From Ricinus communis (taxonomy: Eukaryota; Streptophyta; Magnoliopsida; Malpighiales; Euphorbiaceae), in contig NC_063264.1 in NCBI RefSeq assembly GCF_019578655.1, forward strand, positions 11,449,213-11,513,212: a stretch of DNA of 64,000 nt, given 5' to 3'. The position numbers and the translations under genes were made by a program. Below, piece by piece: positions 1-11,906 of this stretch (positions are counted from its first letter, which is position 1; every line of letters begins with the position of its first letter). The notes below the pieces were generated by a model that was not told the DNA's origin, did no database searches, and was given only the letters and a program-made list of their open reading frames with translations.

Positions 1-52
1 AAAATATAACCTTTTTTTGGTATTGTTTTCTCATATTCAGAAATATACCCCC
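1..52 (+). repeat. 39-bp satellite, left edge piece
   Basis: The first 52 bases carry the same motif as the large array to the right (TTTTCTCATATTCAGAAATA followed by an ACCCC run). They are separated from it by a 223-bp non-satellite insert. The array therefore probably continues beyond the left edge of the window. Confidence 0.8.
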
Positions 53-275
53 CAAGAAAGATGTAGTAGTAAATAAGGATTGGTGCAAAAAAGAGGACGG
101 CCCCTCTTCTTCTCATCATATTAGAGGAGCTTGGGCTCTAAAGCTGGCCTTACTCAACAAGCACCTTTATTACTAAGGTTGCTTCTTTCCACTCATTGAA
201 GATTCTATCTAAAAAAGAAGGTCAATGGGGGATTAACAAAGTGGCTCTCACTAACATCATCTACGAGAAGGTGGA
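53..275. other. Non-satellite insert inside the satellite
   Basis: This 223-bp stretch of mixed composition has no satellite motif, and satellite lies on both sides. I see no long open frame, terminal repeats or target duplication. It could be a captured gene or transposon fragment, or a diverged short element. I do not recognise it. Confidence 0.5.
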
Positions 276-3200
276 ATATCTCATATTCATACATATATCC
301 CTTTTACGGAGTTGTTTACTCATACTCACAAATTTACCCGACTAAGGGGGTTGTTTTCTTATATTGACAAATATACCCCTCTTACGGGGTTGTCGTCTCA
401 TATTAAAAAATATATCCCTTTTATGGGATTGTTCTCTAATATTCACAAATATACCACTCTGACCGGGTTATATTCTCATATTCATAAATATACCCCTTCT
501 ACCAAGTTGTTTTCTCATATTAAAAAAAATGTCCCCTTTATGTGGTTGTTTTATCAAATTCACAACTATACTCCTCTTACAAGGTTCTTTTCTCATATCC
601 ACAAACAGACCTCTTTTACAGGATTGTTTTTTCATATTCATAAATATAGCCGTCTTACGGGGTTGTATTGATTGACAAATCTATCTCTCTTATGGGGTTA
701 TTTTCTCATATTAAAAAATATGCCCCTTTTATGTGGTTGTTTTTTCATACTCACAAATATACCCCTCTTACGGGGTTGTTTTCTCATATTAAAAAATATA
801 ACCCTCTTACGAGCTTGATGCCTCATATTCATAAATATATCCCTTTAATGATGTTGTTAACTCATACTCGCAAATATACGGACTTACGAGGTTGTTTTCT
901 TCTATTAAAAAATATACCCCTTCTTACAGGATTGTTTTCTCATTTTAAAAAATGTACCTCTCTTATGGGATTGTTTTCCAATAGTCACAAGTATACCTTC
1001 TAACGGGGATTATTTTCTCATATTCACAAATATACCCTCTTACGGGCTTGTTTTCTCATATTAATATATTTATCCCTTTTATGGTGTTGTTTTCTCATAT
1101 TCATAAACATACCCCTCATGCGGGGTTGATATCTCATATTCATAAAAATATATCCCTTTTACGGAGTTGTTTACTCATACTCACAAATTTACCCGACTAA
1201 GGGGGTTGTTTTCTTATACTAACAAATATACCCCTCTTACAGGGTTCTCTTCTCATATTAAAAACTATACCCCTTTTATGGGTTTGTTCTCTGATATTCA
1301 AAAATATACCACTCTGATCGCGATATATTCTTATATTCATAAATATACCCCTCTTAACAGATTGTTTTCTCATATTAAAAGATATGCCCTCTTTATGTGG
1401 TTGTTTTCTCAAATTCACAACTATACTCCTCTTACGGGGTTCTTTTCTCGTATTCACAAATATACCCCTCTTATAGGATTATTTTCTCATATTCGTAAAT
1501 ATAGCTGTCTTATGGAGTTGTATTCTAATATTGAAAAATATACCCCTCTTACGGGGTTGTTTTCTCATATTAAAAAATATGCGTCTTTTATACGGTTGTT
1601 TTCTCATACTCACAAATATGCTCCTCTTACGGGCTTGATGCCTCATATTCATAAATATATCCCTTTGATAACGTTGTTTACTCATACTCGCAAATATATT
1701 GGACTTACGGAGTTGTTTTCTTCTATTAAAAAAGATACCCCTTTTACGGGATTGTTTTCTCATTTTAAAAAATGTATCTCTTATAGGGTTGTTTTCCAAT
1801 ACTGACAAATATACCCCTCCAACGGGGGTTGTTTTCTCATATTTGCAAATATACCTCTCTTATAGGGTTGTTTTCTCATATTAATAAATATATCTCTTTT
1901 ATGGTGTTGTTTTCTCATATTTAGAAATATACCCTTTATACGGGTTGATATCTCATATTCATAAATATATCCCTTTTACGGGGGTCTTTCATATTAAAAA
2001 ACATACTCCTCTCTCATATTCATAAATATATCCCTTTTACGGGGGTCTTTCATATTAAAAAACATACTCCTCTCTCATATTCATAAATATATCCCTTTGA
2101 TAACGTTGTTCACTCATACTCGTAAATATACTGGACTTACGGGGTTGTTTTCTTATATTGATAAATATACCACTCTTGCGAGGTTGTTTCTCTTATTAAA
2201 CAATATACCCCTTTTATGTCGTTGTCCTCTCAAACTTACAAATATACCACTTACACGGTTATTTTCTCATATTAATAAATATACCCCTATTACGGGGTTA
2301 TTTTCTAATATTGACAAATACACCCCTTTTATCTGGTTGTTCGATGATACTCATAAATAAACTCTTTTTACGGGGTCGTCTTTGAATATTGACAAATATA
2401 CCCCTCTTTTGGTGTTGTTCTATCATACTTACAAATATACTACTCTTATGAGTGTATTTCTAATATTGACAAATATACCTCTCTTACTAAGATGTTTTCT
2501 CATATTAAAAAATATAACCATATTCCGCTGTTCTTTCCTCATGCATACAAATATACCCCTCTTACGGAGTTGATTTCTCATATTTATAAAAAAAAAAACC
2601 TTTTTCCGGTCTTATTTCCTCATATTCATTAATATATCCCACTTATGGGATTATTTTCTTATATTGACAAATATATCCCTCTTACTAGGTTGTTTCCTAA
2701 TATTAAAAAATATACCCCCTTAATGTGGTTGTCTTCTCAAACTCACAACTATAGTCCTCTTACGGGGTTGTTTTCTCACATTCATAAATATTCTCCTCTT
2801 GCGGGGTTGTTTTCTCATATTCATAAATATACCCCTCTTACGAGGTTGTTTCCTTATATTGACAAATACACTTCTTTTACGGGGTTGTTCTATTATAGTC
2901 ATAAATATACCCCTCTAACGAGGTTGTTTTCTCATACTCACAAATATACCCCTCTTACGGGGTTGTTTTCTCATATTAAAAAATATATCTCTCTTAGAGT
3001 TGTTTTCTCATATTGAAAAATATACTCTTATTATTTGGTTATTTTCTTACATTCACAAGTATACCACACTTACGGGGTTGATTTCTCATATTTATAAATA
3101 TATCCCAATTATGATGTTGTTTCCTCATATTCATAAATATACCGCTCTGACAAGATTGTTTCCTCATATTCACAAATATATCCCTCTCACAGGGTTGTTC

Positions 3201-3524
3201 TCTAATTTTTAGAAATATACCCCTCTTATGGGATTGTTTTCTAATATTAGAAAATATACCCCTTTTACGCAGGTGTTTTATCATACTCACAAGTATACCC
3301 CTCTTACGGGATTGTTTTCTTATAATAAAAAATATACCCCTTTTGCGCCGTTATTTTCTTAAACTCATAAATACACACTCTTACGGGATTGTTTTCTCAT
3401 ATTCATAAGTGTACCACTCTTCTGGGGTTGATTTCTCATATTCATAAATATATCCCTATTACGGCATTGTCTTCTCATACTAAGAAATATACCGCACGTA
3501 TGGGGCTGTTTTTTTATATTGACA
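276..3524 (+). repeat. 39-bp satellite array, block A (plus orientation)
   Basis: Degenerate tandem repeat with a 39-bp period. Each unit has a TTTTCTCATATTCACAAATA half followed by an ACCCCTCTTACGGGGTTG half. Because 39 is 13 codons, the plus strand reads as repeated SHIHKYTPLTGLF. Unit subtypes can be told apart by their central triplets: TATTCACAAA, TATTAAAAAA, TACTCACAAA and TATTGACAAA. Subtypes recur in order, which indicates higher-order repeats. For example, the run beginning near 276 recurs near 1,131, an offset of about 855 bp or roughly 22 units. Open frames in this block are broken by stops and indels every 60-210 residues. They have no signal peptide or domain and are best read as by-products of the period. 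The block ends at an abrupt orientation switch at 3,524/3,525. Confidence 0.95.
1952..2073 (+). repeat. Perfect 61-bp tandem duplication within the satellite
   Basis: Two identical adjacent 61-bp copies (1,952-2,012 and 2,013-2,073). Each begins CTCATATTCATAAATATATC and spans about one and a half satellite units. Neighbouring units differ at many positions, so perfect identity implies a recent slippage or unequal-exchange event. Confidence 0.85.
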
Positions 3525-6500
3525 ACCCGATAAAAGGGGTATATTTTTTAATATGAGAAAACAACACTGTAAGAGGGGTATATTTGTGAGTATGAGAAAA
3601 CACCCGCGTAAAAGGGGTATATCTTTTAATATTAGAAAACAACATTGTAAGAGGGGTATATTTGTCAATATAAAAAAATAACTTCGTAAGTTGGGTATAT
3701 ATGTGATTATAAGTAAACAACACAGTAAAAGCGATATGTTTATATATATGAGAAATCAACCACGTAAGAGGGGTATATTTGTGAATATGAGAAAATAACC
3801 CTATAACTATGGTATATAATTTAATATGATAAAGGAACCCTGTAAGAGGGGTATATTTGTTAATATTAAAAAATAATCCCGTAAGAGGGGTATATTTTGA
3901 GTACGCTAGAATAACCTCGTAAAAGAGGTGCATATGTCAATATAAGTAAACAACCCCGTAATAGGGGTATATTTATGAATTTGAGAAAACAACCTTGTAA
4001 GATGGGCATATGTGAACATGAGGAAACACTATCGTAATTGGGGTATATATTTTCATATGAGAAAACAACCTCGTAAGAGGGGTATATTTTTGAATATGAG
4101 AAAACAACCCCGTAATAAGGGTAGATTTGTGAGTATGAGAAAACAACCCCGTAAGAGGGGTATATTTGAGAATATGAGAAAACAACCATGTAAGAGTGGT
4201 ATATTTGTGAGTACCATAAAACAACCCTAGAGAAAGAGTATATTCTTTAATATCATAAGACAACCCCGTGAGAGGGGCATATTTGTTAATATAAGAAAAT
4301 AACCTCGTAAGTTGGGTATATTTGTGAGGATGATTAGAAAAATACCGTAAAAGGGATACATTTACGAACATGAGAAATCAACCCCCTAAGAGGGTGTATT
4401 TGTGAATATGAGAAATTAGCCTAGTAACAGTAGTATATTTTTTAATATAATAAAACAACCCCGTAAGAGGGGTATATTTGTGAGGATAAGAAAACAACCC
4501 TGTGAGAGGAGTATATTTATGAGTATGAGAAAATAATCCCATAAAAGGGGTATATGAGTATGAAAAAATAACCCCATAAAACGGGTATATTTTTTAATAT
4601 GAGTAATGTCAATATAAGAAAAAAATCCCATAACTTGGGTATATTTGTCAGTATGAAGAAACAACATCGTAAAAGGGGTATATTTGTGAATATAAGAAAT
4701 CAATCCTATAAGAGTAGTATATTTGTCAATATAAGAAAATAACCCCATAAGTCGGGTATATTTGCTAGTATGAGTAAACAATGTCGTAAAAGCAATAATT
4801 TTATGAATATGAGAAGTCAAAGCATCCCCATAACGGCGGTATATCTTTTAATATGATAAAACAACCTCGTAAGAGGGGTGTATATGTGAGTGTGAGAATA
4901 GAATCCCGTAAGAAGGGAAAAATTATGAGTAGGAGAAAAGAATCCCATAATAGGGGTATATTTTTTGATATGAGAAAATAACATCGTAATGTACATTTGT
5001 CATTATTAGAAGACAGCCCCGTAAGTCGGGTATATTTGTTAGTATGAGCAAACAACACCGTAAAAGGGATATATTTATGAATATCAGAAATCAACCCCGT
5101 AAGAGGGGTATATTTATGAATATGAGAAAAGAACCTCGTAAGGGGGGGTATATTTGTGAGTATAAGAAAACAACCTCGTAAGAGAGGTATTAAACCAATC
5201 TTGTAATAGGGGTATATATGAGAGTATGAGAATATAACTCCATAGAAAGGTAAGATTATGAGTATGAAAACAGAACCCCAAACGATAGAGTTATATTTTT
5301 TAATTTGAGAAAACAACGCTTTAAGAGGGGTATATTTTTCATATTAGAAAATAATCCCGTATGTCGGGTATATTTGTGAGTGTGAGGAAACAACATCGTA
5401 AAAGGGGTATATTTATGAATATGAGAAATCAACCCAGTAAGAGTGGTATAATTTTCAATATAAGAAAACAACCCTACAAATTGGATATATTTGTAAGTAT
5501 GTGTAAACAATATGGTAAAAGGGATATATTTATGAATATGAAAAATCAACCCTGTAAGAGGGGTACATTTGTGAGTATGAGAAAATAACCTCATAATAAG
5601 GGTATATTTTTTAATATGAGAAACAACTTCGTAATTGGAGTACATGTATGAGTATGAGGAAAAAATGCCATAAAAGGGGGTATATCTATGATCATAAGAA
5701 ATCAACCTCGTGAGAGGGGTATATTTTTAAATATGAGAAAAATAACCCGGTAAGAGCGGTATATTTATGAGTATGAGAAAATAACCCCATAATAGGGATA
5801 TATTGTTTTAAGATGAGAAAGTAAACTCGTAAATGGAGTACATCTATGACTATGAGTTAACAACACCACAAAAGGGTATATTTATGAATATGAGAAACCA
5901 ACATCGTAAGAGGGGTGTATTTGTGAATATGAGAAAACAACCCGTAAGAGGAGAATATTTATGAGTATGAGAAAACACCCTCATGAAAGGAGTATATGTT
6001 TTAATATGAGAAAATAACCATGTAAGAGGGGTATATTTGCTAAAATTAGAAAACAACCCCGTGAGAGGGGTATATTTGTGAACATGAGAAACCAACATTG
6101 TAAGAGGGGTGTATTTGTGAATATGAGAAAATAACCCGTAAGAGGAAAATATTTGTGTGTATGAGAAAATACCCTCATAAAAGGAGTATATGTTTTAATA
6201 TGAGAAAATAACTACGTAAGAAGGGTATATTTGTTAAAATTAGAAAACAACCCTGTGAGAGGGGTATATTTATGAACATGAGAAAACAACCTCGTAAGAG
6301 GGGTATATTTGTGAGTATGTGAAAACAATCATGTAAAAGAAGTATATTTTGTAATATGAGAAAACAACCCTGTAAGAGGAGTAAATTTATGAATATGAGG
6401 AAACAACATCGTAAAAGGGGTATATTTATGAATATGAGAAATCAGTCTTGTAAGAGTGGTATATTTGTCAATATCAGAAAACAACCCCATAATAGGGGTA

Positions 6501-9500
6501 TATTTGTGAGTATGAGAAAACAACCCCACAATAGGGGTATATATTTTTAGTTTGAGAAAACAACCCCGTAATTGCAATATATTTGTGAGTATGAGAAAAC
6601 AACATCGTAAAGGGGTATATTTGTGAATATAAGAAATCAACCTCGTGAGAGGGGTATATATGTGAATATGAGAAAAACAACCCCGTAAAAGGGGTATATT
6701 TGTAAGTATGAGAAAACACCAGTGTAAAAAGAGTATTTTTTTTTAATATGAAAAAACAGCCCCATAAGAGGGGTATATTTGCAAAAATTAGAAAATAATC
6801 CCGTGAGAGTGGTATATTTTTAAATATGAGGAAACAACCCTGTAACTGGAGTATATTTGTAAGAATTAGAAAACAAACCCGTGAGAGTGGTATATTTTTA
6901 AATATGAGAAAACAACCCCGTAAGAGGGGTATATTTGTGAATATGAGGAAACAATATCGTAGAAAGGGTATATTTATGAACATGAGAAATCAACACTGCA
7001 AGGGGGATATATTTTTGTGAGTATGAGAAAACAACTGCGTGAATGGAGTATATTTGTGAGTATGAGTTAACAATGCCGTAAACAGGCTATATTTATGAAT
7101 ATGAGAAATCAACCTCCTAACAGGGATATATTTTTGAGTATGAGGAAACAACCCTATAATAGGAGTATATTTTTTTAATATGGTAAAAGAACCTCGTAAG
7201 AGGGGTATATTTGTGAATATGAGAAAATAACCCCATAAGAAGGTTATATTTGTGAGTATGAGAAAACAACTGCGTAATAGGGTTAAATTATTTAATATGA
7301 GAAAACAACCCCTTCATAGGGTATATTTGTTAATAGAATAAAACAACCTCATAAATAGAGTATATTTATGAGTATAAGAAAACAATGCCATAAAAGGGGT
7401 ATAATTATGAATATGAGAAATCAACCACGTGAGAGATGTATATTTGTGAATGTGAGCAAATAACCCCGTAAGAGGGTTATATTTGTGAATATAAGGAAAC
7501 AATATCGTAAAAGGGGTATATTTATGAATATGAGAAATCAACCTCGTAAGAGAGGTATATTTGTCAGTATAAGAAAACAACCTCGTAAGTCGGGTATATA
7601 TGTGAGTATGAGTAAAAAATATCGTAAAAGGGATATATATATGAATATGAGAAATCAACCCCATAAGAGGGCTATATTTGTGAATATGAGGAAACAACCC
7701 CATAATAGGGGTATATTTTTTAATATGAGAAAACAACTCTATCATTGGTGTATATTTGTGAGTATGAGAAAACAACCCCGTAAAAGAGGTATATTTATGA
7801 ATATGAGAAAAAAAATTTGTAAGAAGGTTATATTTGTGAGTATGAGAAAACACCCGCGTACAAGGGTTATATTATTTAATACGAGAAAACAACCCCTTTA
7901 GAGGGTTATATTTATTAATAGTAGAAAACAACCCCGTAAGTGAAGTATATTTGTGAGTATGAGGAAACAACATCGTAAAAGAGATATATTTATGAATATG
8001 AGAAATCAACCTCGTAATTATGGTATATTTGTGAATATGAGTAACCAACCATGTAAGAGGGGGTATATATATGAATATGAGACAAGAACCCCGTAAGACG
8101 GGTATATTTGTGAGTATGAGAAAACAACCCCGTAAGAGGGGTATATTTGTGAATATGAGAAACCAACCCAGTAAGAGGAGTATATATGTGAGTATGACAA
8201 TAAAACCCCGTAAGAAGTGCAAAATTGTGAGTATGAGAAAAGAACCCGATAATAGGGGCATATCTTTTTATATAAGAAAATAACATCATAAGAGGTGTAC
8301 ATTTGTCATTTTTATAAGGCAACCCTATAAGTTGGGTATATTTGTTAGTATGAGCAAACAACGCCGTAAAAGAATATTTATGAATATCAGAAATCAACCC
8401 CGTAAGAGGGAATATTTATGAATATGAGAAAACAACCTCATAAGAACGGTATATTTATGAGTTTGAGAAAACAACCTCATAAAAGGGGTATATTTTTTAA
8501 TATGAGAAAACAACCCCATTAGAGGGTAATAATTGTCAATATAAGAAAACAAACCCCATAGTCGGGTACATTGGTGAGTATGAGTAAACAATACCGTAAA
8601 AAGGGTATATTTATGAACATCAGAAATCGACCTCGTTAGAGGGGTATATTTATGAATATGAGAAAACAACCTCGTAAGAGGAGTATATTTGTAAAAATTT
8701 AAAAATAACCTTGTAAGAGAGGTATATTTGTGAATATGAGAAAACAACCGTGTAAAAGTGGTACATTTTTTAGTATGAGAAAATAAACACATAAGAGGGG
8801 TATATTTGTTAAAATTAGAAGACAACGACGTAAGAGGGGTATATTTGTGAATATGAGAAAACAACTCCATTGGAGGGATATATTTGTAAATATGAGGAAA
8901 CAACGTCGTAAAAGGGATATTTATATGAATATGAGAAATCAACCCCATAGGAGGGGTATATTTGTCAATATAAGAATTCAACCCCGTAAGGGGGGTATAT
9001 TTGTGAATATGAGAAAACAACCTTGTAAGTAGGATATATTTGTATGTATGAGAAAACAATCGCGTAACTGGGGTATATTTCCTAATATAAGAAAATAACC
9101 CAGTAAGAGGGGTCTATTTGTAAATATAAGAAAACAACCCCGTTAGAGGGGTATATTTGTGAATATGAGATTACAACCCCGTAAGAGGGTTATGTTTGTG
9201 AATATGAGAAAACAACCCCATAATAGGAGTATATTTCTTAATATGAGAAAACAACCCCGTAAGTCGGGTATATTTGTTAGTTTGAGTAAACAAGGCCTTA
9301 AAATGGAGATATTTATGAATATGAGGAATCAAACCCATAAGAGGGATATATTTATGACTATGATAAAACAATCCCGTAAGAGGGGTATATCTTTTAATAT
9401 AAGAAAACAAGCCGTAAGAAGGGTACATTTGACAATATTAAAGTACAACCCTATAAGAGGGGTGTCTCTATGAGTATGATAGAATAACCCCGTAAAAGGA

Positions 9501-10052
9501 GTATATTTGACAATACAAGAAAATAACCTCATGAGCGAAGTATAATTATGAATATAAGAAAGCAACTCCGTAAGAGGGGTATATTTGTGAATATGAGAAA
9601 CCAACCCCGTAAGAGGGGTATATATGTGAATATGAGAAAAGAACCCCGTAAGAATTGTATATTTGTAAGTATGAGAGAACAAACCCATAATAGGGTTCTA
9701 TTTTTTAATATGAGTAAATAATCTCGTAAGTGGGGTATATTTGTGAGTATAAGAAAACAACCCCATAATTAGGGTATATTTTTTAATATAAAAAAAAACC
9801 TCGTAAGAGGGTATAAAGTTAAATATCAGAAAAGAAAAGCGCATGAGGGCTACATTTGTCATTATTAGAAAACAACTTCATAAGTTGGGTATATAAATTA
9901 GTAAGAGTAAACAGTGTCGTTAAAAGGATATATTTATGAATATGAGAAATCAACCCTATAAGAGGGGTATATTTGTGAATATGAGAAAACAATCCTGTAA
10001 GAGGGGTATATTTATGAGTTTGAGAAATAACCCCATAAAAGGGGTATAATTT
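3525..10052 (-). repeat. 39-bp satellite array, block B part 1 (minus orientation)
   Basis: The same satellite as block A in reverse complement: units read GAGAAAACAACCCCGTAAGA then GGGGTATATTTGTGAATAT. The plus strand reads as repeated MRKQPRKRGIFVN, and the minus strand gives the SHIHKYTPLTGLF reading, with open runs up to about 220 residues (8,394-9,059). The ordered subtype string HKYIPFT-M/V-LF then THTNKYTRLTGLF then SYIDKYTPLTGLF recurs many times, for example near 5,050, 5,470, 7,600 and 8,560. This indicates a higher-order repeat shared with the plus blocks. The block is interrupted at 10,052 by a solo LTR with target duplication. Confidence 0.95.
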
Positions 10053-10917
10053 TGATGAGAACTCATGTAGCACATGAAATCCTACTCCAACAAGGAATCC
10101 TAATGATGTAAATCCTACTTGCTAAAGGAATCCTACTTTAACAAGGAGTCCTAATTTCATCGGGAATCCTAATCCAGCAAGGAGTCCTAATGACATTAGG
10201 AGTTCAAGCGATAAAAGGAATTCTATTTCCACTAGAAATCCTAATCCAACTAGAAGTCATAGTCAAATTCAAAGTCCAAGTGAGATTGGGCTTAATCAAA
10301 ACAATGGCCTCAAGATAGTCTTATCAACTTAATCCAACAAGATAAGCTCAAAATAAACAAGTCAAGCTATCTGGAGTCCAATACTCAAGAATGGACCGCA
10401 TCTCACAAGCTACTTAAGCCCAATAGTCATGTTTATTTAATGGGCTTAGGTTGGACGAATTATAGAAGTATTTGTTCATTTAAATAAGTCTTTTAATAGT
10501 TAGGACTCTTTTTTTAAGTTATCCTTTTAGTTTAGGAATTCTATTCCTAGTCTTATTGTTATTTGCTTCCTTATTATTGTAAAACTAGATTTTTCTAAGG
10601 CCTATATAAGCTAGTACGAATTTCCATGTAAAAAGAGTTATTAAATATTGATTGTTTTGGAGTTAATTCTCTTCTTTTTTTCTTATGAACTTGGTGAATT
10701 TATCAAGTGAAGACTTGGTATTTTACAACTTAGTTTAATCTAAACTTTTGTTTATATCAAATGAGTTTTAATTCTTTATAATTAAGGTTCTTAAGTACAA
10801 GTTATTTAAGGGTCTTGTTGGGAGTTTTAAATTTTTTTGCTTGAGTAGGTGAACGACCCTTGGTGAAGCCATCAACATTGAATATGGATTTGGCACAAGT
10901 TAGCCACATTCGTATCA
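10053..10917 (+). mobile_element. Solo LTR of a gypsy-type retrotransposon, with TSD
   Basis: An 865-bp segment runs from TGATGAGAACTC to ATTCGTATCA and is flanked by the perfect 5-bp direct repeat AATTT (10,048-10,052 and 10,918-10,922). Joining the flanks would give an ordinary satellite unit. No PBS, polypurine tract or coding region is present, so this is a solo LTR left by LTR-LTR recombination. The left third holds 22-24-bp subrepeats with the core AAGGARTCCTAAT. The same subrepeats occur in the LTRs of the element at 40,590-43,503, so the two belong to one family. A TATA-like CCTATATAAG lies near 10,599. Ends and duplication are seen directly. The gypsy assignment comes from the related element. 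Confidence 0.85.
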
Positions 10918-11601
10918 AATTTTTAATATGAGAAAATAACCCCATAAGAGGGGTATATTTATTAATTTAAAAAAATAACCCCATAAATCAGGTATATTTA
11001 TAAGTACGAGTAAACAACGCCATAAAAGGGATATATTTATAAATATGAAAAAACAACACCATAAGAGGTGTATATTTATGAATATGAAAGAACAAACTGG
11101 TAACAGGGGTATATTTTTTAATATGAGAAAACAACACCGTAAAACGGGTATATTTGTGAATATGAGAAAACAACCTCATAAGAGGGGGTATAATTATGAC
11201 TATGAGAAAACAACTCCATAATAGGGGTATATTTTTTTAATATGAGAAACTAACCCCGTAAAAGGGGTATATTTGTGAGTATGTGAAAACAACCCCATAA
11301 TAGGGGTATATTCTTTAATATAAGAAAACAACCCTGTAAGAGAGCTATATTTGTCAATATAAGAAAATAATTCTGTAAGTTGGGTATATTTGTGAGTATG
11401 AGTAAATAATGCCGGAAATATATTTATAAGTATGAGAAATTAACCCAGTAAGAGGAGTATATTTGTGAATATAAGAAAACAACCCCGTAATAGGGATATA
11501 TTTTATAATATGAGAAAACAACCACGTAAGAGGAGTATATTTGTCAAAATTCAAAAACAACCCTTTAATAGGGATATATTTGTGAGTATGAGAAAACAAC
11601 C
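10918..11601 (-). repeat. 39-bp satellite array, block B part 2 (minus)
   Basis: Continuation of the minus-oriented satellite after the solo LTR, with the same units (GAGAAAACAACC...GGGGTATATT). It ends where a truncated copia-like element begins near 11,602. Confidence 0.92.
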
Positions 11602-11666
11602 AAGAAAGATAGGCAACTCACAAGTATAGCCGTTGCGTGCTTATTCTTGTGGGCATCTATCCATTC

Positions 11667-11852
11667 TTATCTAGGAAGGATTCTTTCTTCACCATTCTTT
11701 ATTTCAGTGGGAGCTTTCCATTCCTTCACCATATAGTCCCACACTTCAATGCCATAAGAATCGAAGTAGATTTCCATACAAAATTTCCAACATGCATAGT
11801 CAAATCTGTCAAAGAACGGCTTAAGGTGTTGAGCTCCTTCATTGGTTGCCAT
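11667..11852 (-). pseudogene. N-terminal gag fragment, copia type
   Basis: A 61-codon frame begins with ATG just after the primer site. It reads MATNEGAQHL, then FFDRFDYACWKFCMEIYFDS, then VWDYMVKEW. The pattern of an aromatic-rich 'FD/N-Y-x-x-WK-x-x-MEIY' stretch followed by 'VWDxV' is typical of the N-terminal capsid segment of plant copia gag proteins (DUF4219/UBN2 type). Full gag proteins of this type are several hundred residues long, so this is a small 5' remnant. The frame ends in a stop and satellite follows within about 65 bp. It would be non-functional. Confidence 0.65.
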
Positions 11853-11883
11853 GATTTTTACACTCGTAATTAATCTTGATAAG

Positions 11884-11906
11884 AGTGAACTTGTTCTAAT
11901 ACCACT
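11884..11906 (-). other. Primer-binding site (degenerate Met-tRNA type)
   Basis: On the minus strand, AAGTGGTATTAGAACAAG directly follows the LTR end. It resembles TGGTATCAGAGC, the usual plant initiator-Met tRNA primer site, with C-to-T and G-to-A changes. Confidence 0.6.

Noticed and set aside
53..61. Shared AAGAAAGAT at the left borders of the inserts at 53 and 11,602 as a common insertion signature
   Set aside because: Nine bases in AT-rich DNA can match by chance, and the sequences diverge immediately after.
312..11599. Dozens of overlapping open frames encoding SHIHKYTPLTGLF- or MRKQPRKRGIFVN-like repeat proteins
   Set aside because: A 39-bp period without stops automatically gives open frames on both strands. 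Frames break often, have no conserved start or end, and exist equally in both orientations. Treated as satellite, not genes.
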